Source: Gonocerus acuteangulatus
Lineage: Eukaryota > Arthropoda > Insecta > Hemiptera > Coreidae
DNA: 64,000 bases
Assembly (NCBI GenBank): GCA_946811695.1
Contig: OX328125.1
Coordinates: 38,060,227-38,124,226 of the forward strand
Direction: 5' to 3'
The position numbers were made by a program, and so were the translations under genes. This document shows, piece after piece, positions 20,406-31,850 of this stretch; positions within the stretch are counted from its first letter, which is position 1; each line of letters starts with the position of its first letter. The notes beneath the pieces were generated by a model. That model was not told the origin of the DNA and did no database searches. It saw only the letters and a list, made by a program, of their open reading frames with translations.

Positions 20406-20944
20406 ATTTGAAATATATGACTGCTCGCGTGTTCCGAGTCTTTAGGGAGCTGTCCAGCAAAAAATTATATTCCACCCCTTCAAGTTAGTATCAGTTAAGG
20501 GGTGGGGCGCAAACACACACTGTGTTGGGGTAAAAACAGATCAGTAATGCCCTTGTCCACGAATTCTTAATTAAAATACTCTTCTGTTATGGGATTATTC
20601 CTATAAACGTGAAATATTCCAATGATGGATTTTTTCACTGTAAATATTTAAATATCTTAGAACAAAATGATTTAATTAAAAGATTTAATTGACAGGAAAT
20701 TTCGTTATCTTTTGAATTATAGGAAAAAATGTAGCAGTGACTATAAACGAAAATAAATATTAGAATTTACATAATTTAACGATGTCCTGAAAATCTCAAT
20801 GCGTTTTTTATTTCATATATATATATTATTTTTAATGATTTTACTTAGTGAATTTATTTATGTATACATTTATTTATTACAAATGTGTATTTATTGAATG
20901 TTTGTGTTTATGAATTGAGTTAATTGTGTCAAATTGAATATTTC
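20406..20944. other. No gene recognised
   Basis: AT-rich, with a short (AT)n at 20815-20827. The immediate flank TTTCTTTT precedes HINE-3. Confidence 0.4.
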
Positions 20945-21104
20945 TTTTAGCGCGGTTCCTCCCTCCCCCATAGGAAGGAACCCCGCTTATAGGGTTGATA
21001 CAATGAAACAATCCGGAAGTGCCGACTAGAAAATTTCGCGTTTCAGAACCCCTAGAGACCGAAAATAACGGTGGTTCAAATTTGAATATATATATATATG
21101 TATA

Positions 21105-21177
<73 letters not shown>

Positions 21178-22544
21178 CTGTTCGCTCATTTCTGGCTTCC
21201 CTGATGGTCCGATTTTGATGAAATTTGGTACAAAAATCTGTCGTCCAATTTGAAAGGTCAAGTTCGTTAACCAGCAAAATCCGCCCACTGGAAGATGGCG
21301 TTTGGGGCGAAATTCGCGCAGAAAAAATCGTAACGCTTACGTTTTTGAGTTCATAAGCTTGTAAGTACTCTTTTTATAGGCTTATTGGGCTAGAAAAACG
21401 AATGAAACCATTTTCAAGGCGATAGCTTTAACCGTTGTCGAGAAAATTGGAAAAATAGTTTTTGAATTCCGTTTTTGGTTTGGGTACTTAGAATCACGGG
21501 ATTCAGTTGAAACATTATCTGCATGTTCTAATTTCATTAAAACTAATATGTTGAAAGTTATGTTACGTTTGGAGTTAAGGAAGGGTTAGAATAAAATATT
21601 TTATGAACAGACATGAAAAGTTTTGGTAACTTTGTATACTTTCCTTAATATCTCGAAAAAGGTTGAGAATCTTGGGGAACGGAAGATGACCATTAGAAAG
21701 CTCACTAAATGTTCTATAAAAATGGTTCTGATGAAAGTTTTGATTAGGCGATGTCAATCGAAGAAATAAGTGCATAAAACTTTAAAGTAATTGATTTCGC
21801 TTATTCGAACTGTTCTTTTTCTCTTTGATTTTGATACTTAGAATTATGGGATTCAGTTGAAACATTTTCTGCATGTTCTACATTCATTAAAACTAATATG
21901 TTGAAATTTTTGTTACGTTTGGAGTTTAGGAAGGGTTAGAATAAAATATTTTATTAACATACATAAAAAGTTTTGGTAACTTTGTATACTTTCCTTAATA
22001 TCTCGAAAAAGGTTGAGAATCTTGGGAAACGGAAGATGACCATTAGAAAGCTCACTAAATGCTCTACAAAAATGATTCTGATGAAAGTTTTGATTAGGCG
22101 ATGTCAATCGGAGAAATAAGTGCTTAAAACTTTAAAGTAATTGATTTCGCTTATTCGAACTGTTCTTTTTGTCTTTTTTTTATTCCTTGTTATTTTTAAA
22201 TTGCTTATAGTCAGATAATGTATTTGACAATAAAACAGATTAGGTAAAATAAGAAGATCAATTTATTGTTAGAAATGTAGCGTTCAAAGAGAGAGAGATC
22301 CCAAGGCTTTCCAAATGCCTCTGAGCGGAGGCCTTTCTGCCCGACTTATGGTATAGCTGACCCATACAGGTAAGATTGTAAATCAGGACCTTTCAAGACT
22401 GGTTTGTTTGAGATTTCATTTGGATAGCTGTTTCGCTATTGATCTAAACAAAGTAATAACTGTTTCTATTCTATGCCTTCATAAACACTAGAGATAAGAA
22501 CGGAACCGCGCTAAGATGACGCAGTTCCTGCGAATCGGACTTTT
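20945..22544 (-). mobile_element. HINE-3: Helentron-associated non-autonomous element
   Basis: On the plus strand it opens with TTAGCGCGGTTCC (20947-20959) and the 3' hairpin (stem CGGTTCCTCCCT with a one-base mismatch in the other arm). It closes with GGAACCGCGCTAA (22502-22514) and the complement of the 5' end GTCCGATTCGCAGGAACTGC. It therefore lies on the minus strand. Two internal tandem units start near 21490 and 21840 (period about 350 bp), and an (AT)n tract lies at 21090-21172. No coding capacity. Confidence 0.78.
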
Positions 22545-23845
22545 TATATATACGGTGAGGCCAGACTTGCCGTGGTGTAATTTCTAAATAAAAGTTTTGC
22601 TTTATAGACTATTCAGTATGTATTATTTTTTTTATAGCCAATGAGAAGCGTTACCCAGAAAGAGGGTTCTAGACGATATCGATCTCCGTTTATTTAAATT
22701 TTTGCACTCTAATATTATTATGTATTATCGCAATTTTAAGAGCTTAGAATATTGTGGGTGAAGAGAGCAATAACAATTTTTAAAATATTTTATTTGATTT
22801 ATTACAAGTCTTCCGGATATCGATTTAAAATTATGCACTATTTCGTTTTTAACAGCAGGCACTAATGAGCTGACGCTCAGATATCCTGATGATTTGAACG
22901 AGGTCATTATAGCATAACGTTCATCTTCCTCTGGTTAGACTGTATAATTAAGTTTTGTCTTGTCTTAGTGGACCTAAAGATATTTCAGGGGATGTGAAAC
23001 AGGTAGGGCCATTAAAACAACTAGACAGTAAAAGTGTTTTTATTTTATTGATTGATCTTGTGATGATGCTTTTGAAAGTCACAATAAAGAAATCCTCAGT
23101 CAAATCTTCTTTCTCATCCAATGAGTTGGTCTTCCGTGATTTACAAGTCAGTTCATTGCCTGCTAAATGTAGAGAAAACGACCAGAAGATCTCAAGCTTT
23201 TCAGCAAATGAAGGGCCAAAGGACTTTATGAGTATACAGCTCCGAGCTCAGGCTCAGATGTCCCTTTCCCATTAGTTAATAGAGAGAGAGTTAATTTATT
23301 CGGTTAAGAAAGGGTTGCAAGGGCTGTGCCGGTTTTGTGGGCCCACTCTCGACTACAGAACTCAAATTAATTCAGCAACACAGGAATTGGTTAAAGGCTC
23401 GGGCACAGGGTTGTAAAACATGCAGTACTACCGACCACACAAACAGTAGCAAATCCTTAGGGATTTATTTTTATCGTTACATATATAAAATTACCTAATG
23501 TCTTTAGTTGGTAAAAATACTGCTTCTAGAGGTAGAAATGATTGTTCCAATATTTTAAAAGAAATTCCAAACTAAAATAGATGATAACATTTTCAGAGTT
23601 ATAGATAATAAATATTACTATAATTACGAGGAGATTTCAGTAGGATTAAAGGGAATCAATCTGAGAATTTGAATTCCATTGTGCAGCATTATTTTTCAAA
23701 TACCAGTAAATATAAAACAAACGCAAAATCCTTCTGGATTTACAAACAAATATGCTTAAGAAAGGATAAATGTGGCAGTAAGGAATTTGTTAAACCACTG
23801 TATATTACTCAAGATGGCATACACAATCCACAGCCTCATTTCGTA
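22545..23845. other. No gene recognised
   Basis: The open frame at 22955-23275 (106 codons, plus strand) is the longest one here. It shows no domain, signal peptide or repeat match and its composition is ordinary, so I do not call it a gene. The rest is AT-rich. Confidence 0.4.
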
Positions 23846-23847
23846 AT

Positions 23848-23879
<32 letters not shown>

Positions 23880-23915
23880 CTACGGTGCATCTACAACTTG
23901 GCCATTAGCGCCCAT
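23846..23915 (-). mobile_element. SINE 3'-end fragment with poly(A) tail
   Basis: Minus strand: GGGCGCTAATGGCCAAGTTG, TAGATGCACCGTAG, then a run of about 30 A. It matches 33270-33350 (GGCGCTAATGGCCGATTTG, GATGCGCTGTAAAA). The end resembles the 3' end of SINE family 2 (GATGCGTCGTAAAA). Confidence 0.65.
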
Positions 23916-24499
23916 AATCATTATTATTAAGAAGACCACTGCGCTGCAATATAATGTTGAATATTGACGAAGCAACCCACCGTGAAAAGGGGACAATGTA
24001 GGAGAATTGAGTTTTGCAAAAATAAAGAGGAATTTTGATGTCACTTCGGAAGTGATTTTTCATATATACAGGGTGATCCTGAAGGAAATCGCCATACTTG
24101 AGGGGTGTGTACTCCGAGTGAAGTGTAGTTGAATGCCACCAAAGAGAAAGTTTTACTTTCATCATTTCTCTAGATATAGGCGTTAACGTGTTTTTTTTTT
24201 TTTTTTTGTCTAAACGCTAGTTTTTGAACATTTTCGCGTCATTTATCGTTCACGCCGTAAGGTAAATTTAATTCTGATGACATTTTCAAAATATGCATCA
24301 AATTTCCTATAAGATCTCATGAGCCTTGTGGAAAAAATTCTCAAAACAAATTCACAGCAACATCCCAAACAAATAATTCATCATGAAAGTTTTTCATTTT
24401 TAATGTTCCACGCACCGCACGAAAATTGGCCTCTTCAGGGTAGCTTGTGAAGAAGTACTTTTGTCAAATGTGATCCGCATGGACAGAGGTGCAATGGAG

Positions 24500-24569
<70 letters not shown>

Positions 24570-25015
24570 AACCTATGAACACTTCTTTTAATACAACAAG
24601 AGAATACAAATATTTTGGTTGAATTAGTACTCATATTTGCAGGGAGTACAAAGTCTATTATTGATAATTGGTCGTATTTTGGACGAGTTTTCATATTGAG
24701 AGTTCGGACCTTCATGCCAATTTCTTCAGTAAAATAGTATACGCATTATGTATTTTCATTCCTTAATTCATTCCAATTTCCTATTACTACTACTGTAATC
24801 ATAAAACTAGTTAACAGTGTATTTACATGTGGCAGAAGGTCAAATTTCAAACAATAAACCCAGTTTCTTCTTTACTCCTTTACAAATTATAATGTAGTAG
24901 TGAAGAAAGCGGGTGTATTGTTTGAAATTTGACTTTATGCCATATTTAGATATATTAGAAAGGTAGGGTCACCATTTTATAATATTTAGCAGTGGTTGAA
25001 CTGGACCCTTGAGGT
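23916..25015. other. No gene; (AT)n tract and a CAGGGTG motif
   Basis: An (AT)n microsatellite spans about 24501-24567. ACAGGGTGATCCTGAAGG at 24068 resembles other CAGGGTG starts in the window (10829, 55505), which may mark ends of a DNA transposon family. Frames here are short. Confidence 0.5.
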
Positions 25016-25216
25016 CTCCATGTATTCCAGTGGCTAACGCCATAGACGCCGATGCGGAATATCAGGGTTCGAGTCTTACCTGCAGCAGGGTGAGTAGTTC
25101 TCATTTTAGAGCCCGTCGAAAAAATTCTTCGCTCCATCATGGGATTTTGAGAAGATTGGCAACCTATGAATAGCAGGATGATAATTGCCTAGGCGTCGAT
25201 GCGTCGTAAAAAAAGT
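25016..25216 (+). mobile_element. tRNA-derived SINE family 2, copy 3 (best preserved)
   Basis: The A-box-like TTCCAGTGGCTAACGCC and the clear B box GGGTTCGAGTC sit at tRNA-like spacing. The body has CCTGCAGCAGGGTGAG, then GAGCCCGTCGAAAAAATT. The 3' end is GGCGTCGATGCGTCGTAAAA. This copy defines the Pol III promoter for the family. Confidence 0.75.
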
Positions 25217-26099
25217 ACCTGGGTAAAACTTCAAAGTTTCAAAGTGGCTATTCTTGCGCTAACGCTTTTAAAACTGTTCATATTACTTGTCCAAGAGTTA
25301 TTTAAAAGGAACCAAACATTTGTGATTCCTTTAGCTGAACTAATATGAGAGAACTGTTTTTTAGTTTGTTTTTTTCTTTGAATTATATAACAATATGTAA
25401 CTACTAATTGAAGCAAAACACAGACTTACCTCATAAACACCTAATCTCCAAGGTGCTCGAGTATAAGACCCCCAAGTCTTGGGGAAATGAAGGAAATGAA
25501 AATTAATTTCGTGCTTGGATTGGCGTAGGATGGTGTAGGGTCTAAGTTGTAATGTATGCAGGAGGACAAGCCCTCTTGTCGCAAACTTTTACCGCGCGCG
25601 TCCGAACAGACAAACTTCATTACGGCAACTCTTCTCCCAACGCCCCGAGCTACTCCTACGACTAAATATGTATTCCAAACCCTAACCATTTCCCCCTAAC
25701 CATCTACCCACTTTCCTATAAACTCTTTACTTTAAACTTTTCCAAGCCGGGTACTACGTGCTTATTCGTATTCGAATAATAATTATCGCGATATACTTCT
25801 TGTAAATGCTGAGAAAAGAAGATGGTACTTACGTACTAGCGCCAATGCAGGTTAAAGAGGTGGGTCTCGTTCAGAGATCTGGATCATGGATCTAGGCGCT
25901 CGGTAGTGCGCCAGGCCAAGTTCCGGCCTAAGCATACTGTGTGTATATTACAGGCGGTCTTAGAGCCGATTTTTACCCTCTCATAACTTTCAACCAGGTA
26001 AAGATAAAGTTATGAAATTTTACACAGGTATTACACTACTAGATGTGAGTAAAACTGGAAATTTTCATAATTCTACATCGAATAGTTTCTGAGATATAA
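25217..26099. other. No gene; GC-richer unassigned patch
   Basis: The patch at 25440-25700 is richer in G and C than its surroundings and contains the short palindrome CCCCAAGTCTTGGGG (25471-25485). Its minus-strand frame (25441-25689) has no family features. It may be a fragment of a retroelement UTR. Confidence 0.4.
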
Positions 26100-27030
26100 G
26101 CGAACGCAAATCGGGATTTATAGGACTCACTCACTCACTCACTCACTGGCTCATCAAAATTATTAGGCACTTCCCATGATGCTAGAGACTTGAAATTTTG
26201 CATGAAGACAGATATGAAGACGTTATTAAAGGAAAAAATCGAAAAATCGCGAAAAGTTGTGTTTGACTCCGCTTCCGGGGCGGGGGCCAGTTTTGTACTT
26301 TCTTCGGAAACTCATCAATTCGTCCGAAACCCATGATGTGGGGTATCAAATGAATTGTCTCGGTATGAAGAACCTATATTTGATGTTTTAAAAACAATTA
26401 GACGCTTATAGGCTCGGTAAAAATCGTATACCAGCTGTCTGTCTGTATGTTTGTTCCTCTTACAAATCCGTACCGTTTGACCGATTTTGACCAAACTTGG
26501 GACACAGATGGGTCTTGATACGGGGAGAATCATAGGCTAGGTTAAATTGTCTATGAGCTGTCTGTTCCTTATACAAATACACACCGTTTGACCGATTTTG
26601 AGAAAATTTGACACACATGTCGGTCTTTCTCCGGGTAGTTTCATAGGCTAGTCAAAATCGTCTATCAGCTGTCTGTCTGCATGTTTGTTCCTTACACAAA
26701 TTTACTCCAGTTGATCGATTTTGACCAAACTTGGCACACAGGTAGGCCTTGGTCCGGGGAATGCACTAGGCTAGGTAAAAAAGGTCTTTCAGCTGTCTGT
26801 CTGTATGTTTGTTCCTTATACAAATTCACACCGTTTGGCCTATTTTTACTAAACTTGGCACGCAGGTAGGTCTTGATACGGGAGTGACATATTACCTATG
26901 ACGTTTTATACTTTTTGTCCCATCGAAATGCCATCATTCCTTCTGAAACCCATCATGTGGGGTATCAAATGAATCGTCTTGGTAAGGAGAACCTATATTT
27001 GATGTTTTAAAAAACATTTCGACACATCTT
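26100..27030 (+). repeat. Compound repeat block with four ~120-bp tandem units
   Basis: A (CACT)n tract starts at 26109. Four units begin at about 26433, 26556, 26667 and 26791. Each contains AGCTGTCTGT, GTTCCTTATACAAAT, CCGTTTGACCGATTTTGAC and AAACTTGGCACACAGGT. The unit array is flanked by a direct duplication (26319-26397 and 26929-27020) with ACCCATGATGTGGGGTATCA and ACCTATATTTGATGTTTT. This resembles a 3' terminal region of an RTE-type element. One further unit occurs on the minus strand at 60925-61020. Confidence 0.85.
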
Positions 27031-28153
27031 AACAAAATCTTTAGTGACTTCTTTCTTAAATGTAGTAAATAAAGTCGTAGGGGTTCACTGCATAATATAC
27101 TTCAAAGCAGATACTATGTTTTTCAAAGTCGAGCCATCTAAATTACAAAGTTTAGGACCACAAACCCAAAATGTAACGTCTTTGTTTCTTATATTTTTCT
27201 TGAAGGCCTTCTGCACTTTCCCTACTGTGATCTTTATCCTCGGGATAAGGTTCCTGTGTTTTACAGTGTAATAGTTTAGTTAAGAGAGCAATCAATTTGT
27301 CGTCTAGAGTAATGTCATCTGGAAGAGCTTCTAACTTTTCAAGTCTAGTGATTAGATGTATGTAGGTTGATTATTGGTATCAAATATCAAGCAGTAAGGA
27401 GAACCTTATGCAGAATCCAAAGACCCTGGTTTTATATGAAGTACAAAAGCCAATGTTTTTTTTTGTGCCGAAATTATCTTTAGAGAAAAACTAAACATTG
27501 CCAAGTATAAGATTATACCTGGTTGAGGAAAGTGATATTTTAGTAACTGGATATAAGTATTTTTATTGTTGTTTTTAAAGGTCAGTTGAAGTGTCTTTAC
27601 TGTTCCTAGTAAGTAACTATGAGGTTTCCAAGTAATGAACTTGGACATTTCTTTCTTGTATCATCTCTTGTATTGGGAAATATTTTTGGTTGAATTAATA
27701 CACCAACTCATACTACTTTTTTGGAGTGTAGAATGGTAAGGCGTTTTTGGGGGGTTTTAGGAGGGGATATTTTTGAGGAAGGGAGTGTTTCTTTGTGGGG
27801 CAGGAACTTGGCCTCTATTTCACATTTATGTTTTTTTTGGTGATAACGCATTTCCATTGGTCCATTCCTATCAGCAATTCCATTGGCTATTGCACTTACT
27901 TATTTTTGTTTTATTATTTTTTTTTGTTTGTTTTACGGCGTAAATTGGCTATTGTGTTTATAGTAACCATCTTGTCCCCTGTCTATTTATAAAGCAATTC
28001 ATTTGTATATTAGTAACCCACGCAATTGTTTTCTTTTTGTTTGTTTGTTGCGCGAGTTAGTTGTTAGTGTGCGGAAAAGCAAGGATAAAAGAGACTGTTC
28101 CGAAGCAATGTTACATTGCATATCGGTCCATTATAAGCCATCCTTGATCTATA
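27031..28153. other. No gene recognised
   Basis: Short frames only. The T-rich stretch at 27720-28050 is low complexity. Nothing links the frames at 27044-27271, 27406-27648 or 27795-27992 to a family. Confidence 0.4.
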
Positions 28154-28307
28154 TTATCAACGAGTTGGATTGACTAGAGTTTCGATACAACCTTGAGCGA
28201 GTGCAGCGAGCGAAAACGCATAGCAATTATGTTATTAATATAAGTGCTAAGCGTTTTCGCTCGCTAAAGGTTATTTCAAAACTCTAGTCAACCCAAATCG
28301 TTGATAA
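28154..28307. mobile_element. Palindromic MITE
   Basis: The left arm TTATCAACGAGTTGGATTGA, then CTAGAGTTT, is the near-inverse of AAACTCTAGTCAACCCAAATCG, then TTGATAA. Inside this is a second inverted pair, GAGCGAGTGCAGCGAGCGAAA, then ACGC, against GCGTTTTCGCTCGC. The whole 154 bp can fold into one long hairpin. A related arm pair in reversed order is at 62360-62437. Confidence 0.85.
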
Positions 28308-28649
28308 TCCCGTCGCCATATTGGCAAAAACTGAATTGACTCCTTGATCCAGCTCTCTGACCCGGTGATGATCCAGTTCTCTGAGATCCACCTCTTTAAC
28401 CTGTATTGACGCTAGTACGTATGTAACAAGATGAGAATTAAAAATTTTAATGTGAAGAGAAATACTTTTTAACATAGCTTATTTACTTTCTTGATAAACC
28501 TGTACTTAACATGAAAATGTCATATGGCTGACAGTCAACCAATTTTGCGTCAAAGTGTAACGGAAAGAGCGTAATTGGATACGTTACGGAAAATTACTGA
28601 CTGGGGTTTATATACTTCCCAAATGACATTTTACGGGTTAAAATTCCTC
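28308..28649. other. No gene recognised
   Basis: Ordinary AT-rich sequence between the palindrome and the 49-bp array. Confidence 0.4.
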
Positions 28650-28818
28650 CCTTTTAGTGGGGGTTTGGTACTGTGTAAATCGTACCTCTATGGTGGGACC
28701 TTTTAGTGGGGGTTTGGTACTGTGTAAATCGTACCTCTAAGGTGGGACCTTTTAGTGGGGGTTTGGTACTGTGTAAATCGTACCTCTATGGTGGGACCTT
28801 TTAGTGGGGGTTTGGTAT
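28650..28818 (+). repeat. 49-bp tandem repeat
   Basis: Units start at 28650, 28699, 28748 and 28797, exactly 49 bp apart. Each begins CCTTTTAGTGGGGGTTTGG and contains TGTGTAAATCGTACCTCTA. The fourth unit is cut after GGTA by the CR1-like element. A remnant of the unit (CCTCTATGGTGGGACC) reappears at about 29932 on the other side. Confidence 0.95.
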
Positions 28819-29931
28819 GAATGAATGAATGAATGAAAAGTTTTATTCTTATTCCGGGACAGAAGTCCCATAGGAATAATTTTGAAATTACAAAATAATT
28901 TTGAATTTTACGTATAAACTTAAAAACTTATAAATGCTATCAGTATCAGTATATAGTGTACAGCTTCAATATAGACTAGGGGTTGGGTAAAACTTGGAGG
29001 GATAGAAGGTGGTGGAAGAGTCGGGATTTAAAGGTTTCAAGGTTGGTAGAATGGCGGACAGACAGAGGTAAGGAATTCCATAGCGAGGTGGCACGGGTGA
29101 CGAATGATTTTTCGAATATTGCTGTTCGGTGGGAAGGAATATAAAGATCGGAAGGACGAGATCGGGTGTTACGGGAGTGACCCGAGGATTTAAATTTAAG
29201 AAGTTGAAAAATATAAGAAGGTCTACGGGATTGAATTACTTGGTAAAGGACTGAGCCGAGGAAGTACTGACGACGATAAAGAGGGAATAGCCAATTTAGC
29301 TCCTGGTAGAAATGTGATATGTGGGAGTCTCTGGGGATCCGGAGGATAAAACGAATGAAACAGTTCATGAGGCGTTTGAGTTTTGCCTCGAGATCGCCAG
29401 AAAGTCCACCGTACACCAAACAACCATAGTCAAACTGGGGGAATAATAGGGAAGTTACGAGGAGTTGACGGGTCTTTGTTGGCAGGAGATGGCGGGAGAG
29501 GTTGAGCTGTCTCAGGATAAATATGGACCGACGGGAAATTTGGGAAATATGATTTTTCCAGGAAAGGTTCTGATCAAATATGATCCCAAGATTTTTAACA
29601 GATTTACAATATTTTATAGGGATGCTGTTAAGGTAAAGGGCTGGAAAAGGGGAAGTAGAACTTATGAGGGATTGGGAGCCTATAACAATGGCTTTGGATT
29701 TGTCTGGATTCAGGGAAAGCTTATTAGCTGCAGCCCAAGCATTGATGTTGTTAAGATCTACTTGCAGCTTGTCTACAGCATCTCGTAGCAAAGAGGGCTT
29801 AAAGGATAGGTAGATTTGGGTATCGTCAGCGTAAAGATGAAACTTGGAATGAACTATGGAAAGAGGAAGATCATTGATGTAAACAGAAAATAGAGTTGGG
29901 GATAACGAGGAGCCCTGCAAGGGCCTCTATG
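28819..29931 (-). mobile_element. CR1-like non-LTR retrotransposon, 5'-truncated
   Basis: The minus-strand element ends in a (CATT)n tail (28819-28837), preceded by the short 3'UTR. CR1-group elements typically end in short simple repeats rather than poly(A). Its 5' end stops inside the RT domain at about 29920. It sits within the 49-bp tandem array. The flanks show no obvious target duplication and about 15 bp of the array unit appears to be missing. Confidence 0.75.
28976..29920 (-). pseudogene. CR1-like reverse transcriptase, C-terminal 314 residues
   Basis: One uninterrupted frame begins in motif B (GSSLSPTLFSVYINDLP). It contains the catalytic motif C LYADDTQIYL and then AANKLSLNPDKSKAIVIGS, VKNLGIIFDQNLSW, SLLFPQFDYGCLVYGGL, and the C-terminal block NTRSRPSDLYIPSHRTAIFE and SLWNSLPLSVR. 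That final block is characteristic of CR1 and related clades. The frame has no stop over 314 codons, so the insertion is relatively young or only mildly decayed. Motif A, the endonuclease and ORF1 are absent, so the fragment cannot be active. Confidence 0.85.
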
Positions 29932-30179
29932 GTGGGACCTTTATGCAGGAGTTGGATATTTGATTTGATATTTATTTATTAAGAGTTTCGCAACTTTTGG
30001 CAACTTGCTCTATAACATACATCAAGATATTACAAAACACTTTTTGCACTTTGTGTATATAACAAGTCAGTACATTTTATGAGTATAGCTAGTACATTAG
30101 TGAGCTAATTAATAATAACAAAACATTTTTTATATAATATATTTCACAATTACAATACGGTAATATAATAGATATTAAA

Positions 30180-30213
30180 TAGTGTGACAAAAAAAAAAAA
30201 AAAAAAGTGGGGG
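30180..30213. repeat. poly(A)/poly(G) tract
   Basis: A run of A followed directly by a run of G. It lies in the 3' region of I-like copy D and could mark a junction. Confidence 0.8.
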
Positions 30214-30473
30214 GGGGGGGAGAAGAGGTAAGATTATATTGGAGATAGGGCTTTATTTTTAAATGTAGTTTAATTAACTTAATTCGCTTCCCGTTCGGGC
30301 TGTCTCCCAGGGAAGTGTGGACTCCTCAGAGGAGGAAGACTGTTACAAGCAAAATTTGCCAATCAGTAATTTAAAAGAAAAAAAAAAAAAAAATTTTAAA
30401 ATGTAAATAATTTTCTAAAGGCTATTTCGTTCATTATTTTAATTTAACTTTAAGAGGTAAATTGGACATAGGG

Positions 30474-31110
30474 CTATATTTTTGAATATAGGTTAATTAT
30501 CTTTAAGTGAGTTAGTATGGTGTTAATACGTGGACTATTTTCGGCAAGTAAGTCGTGAGGAATTGTTAGGTTGTCTCGTAATCTGCAGTCAGTAAGTATG
30601 TGTTTAACTGATAATGTCTCGTTACAACACGTGCATACAGGTCTGTCTTGTCGTTCCATTAGATATGAGTGCGTTAGTAAACTGTGTCCTAAGCGAAGTC
30701 TCGTAATAATAACTTGGTCTCGTCTAGTTAGGTTTTCTCTTGACCAGGTTCTTATTGTATTTTTTAAAGGTGAAGGTCATTGAGTTGCAGTTTTCGCTAG
30801 TAAGTCTACTGTTGTGCTCTGTGAAATCCCTTCATGTCCAGGTAACCAAAACATAGTGATATGTCTGTTCTTTGTTTGTAGTTGGAATAATTGTGTAAAA
30901 ATCTCTACGACAATAGGGTGTGTGCTGTAAATGTTTGTCATTGAGTGTAAGGAACTTAATGAGTCAGTGCATATTGTTATGTCGTCCGTGTCTGTATCTT
31001 CAATGTTTTTGAGTGCTAAAAGCATTGCGTGTAGTTCTGCTTTGTATACAGTAGTGTGATCGGGTAATCTTATGTGATAGGATTCGTTTCTTGTGATGGC
31101 GGCAGCACCA
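30474..31110 (-). pseudogene. RNase H and Cys/His tail, I-like copy D
   Basis: The RNase H part (30777-31025) shows MLLALKNIEDT, ICTDSLSSLHSMTNIYSTHP and FWLPGHEGISQSTTVDLLAK. The glutamate block is at its start, the aspartate in TDS, and GHE...VD in place of the usual AD. After a frame change the tail shows ITRLRLGHSLLTHSYLMERQ, then VCTCCNETLSVKHILTDC, with the CxxC...H...C spacing. Stops and frame changes between blocks make it non-functional. Confidence 0.8.
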
Positions 31111-31242
31111 GTCCCGTAGTTTGTTTTTGATCCGTCAGTATTATGTAAGTGTTGTTATTTTGCCTGAACAGGGAGTTGAATACGTTTTTGTAGTGTGTCG
31201 AAGAAGTTGGGTCTGATTTTTTGTATTTTGTCAGTGTTAGGT

Positions 31243-31838
31243 CTAAGGCAGTAATGTTATTTGTGTGAACAGGTATTTGGAAGAGAGTTGGTCGCTGTGA
31301 TTTTCTTTAGTTCGTAATGAGAGTGGCTTTTGCTTAACGTTTCTTTCGGTGTATTTTTCGGAGTATTGGTTATTTAAAAACTCAGTGACGCATGGTGTTC
31401 CAATAGCTTTACATTTCAATACGAATTTATTGCATATCATTCGACGTCTGTACTGCAGTGGAGGTTCACCAGTTTCGTCACATAAGCTTTCTGCTGGGCT
31501 AGATCTAAATGCACCGCTGACAATTCTTAGTGCTGTGTTCTGTATTGTGTCAAGTAGTTTCAAGGTGGTTGGGCTGGCAGAAGAATAAGCTATACATCCG
31601 TAATCTAGAAGCGATCTGGTAAAAGACCGGTACAGAGTAAGCATCGTAAATTTGTCAGCTCCCCATTTTGTGCTACTGAGAACTCTTAAAAAATTCAAAG
31701 ATTTTTTGGATTTTTTAAGGAGCTCTTTCAAATGGGGCAACCAGGTTAATTTTTTGTCCATTGTTAGTCCGAGGAATTTGAGTGTTTCTGTATGTTGAAT
31801 GTGTGCTTGGTATACTGTAAGGTGGGGGGCTGCAAGCA
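31243..31838 (-). pseudogene. Reverse transcriptase C-terminal fragment, I-like copy D
   Basis: The frame begins in TETLKFLGLTMDKKLTWLPH, the block after the catalytic palm, which extends the 172-codon stretch upstream. It continues with STKWGADKFTMLTLYRSFTR, SLLDYGCIAYSSASP, IQNTALRIVSGAFRSSPAES and ETGEPPLQYRRRM. These blocks align with copy A, so the two share a family. The YXDD motif lies upstream of the truncation. The C-terminal end degenerates before the RNase H frame. Confidence 0.8.
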
Positions 31839-31850
31839 GGATACATTTAT

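Larger units (their letters stand above)
29955..31850 (-). mobile_element. I-like non-LTR retrotransposon copy D, 5'-truncated
   Basis: Minus-strand order: RT C-terminal part (31243-31838), RNase H (30777-31110) and Cys/His tail (30474-30720). The boundary at 29955 is a guess from the TATTTATTTATTAAGAG tail-like sequence; the 3'UTR may end closer to 30470. It has the same orientation and layout as copies A, B and C. Confidence 0.65.

Noticed and set aside
20947..22514. HINE copies as TIR (DDE) transposons
   Set aside because: The 13-bp inverted repeats are subterminal on one side, no target duplication is visible in four copies, and the 3' hairpin plus CTAA end fits Helitron-like elements better. 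The alternative is not fully excluded.
22955..23275. 106-codon plus-strand open frame
   Set aside because: No domain, no supporting codon pattern that I can judge, no splice context and no repeat match. It could be an exon, but nothing supports it.
29465..29788. 107-codon plus-strand frame
   Set aside because: Antisense to the CR1-like RT, which shows clear RT motifs on the minus strand.
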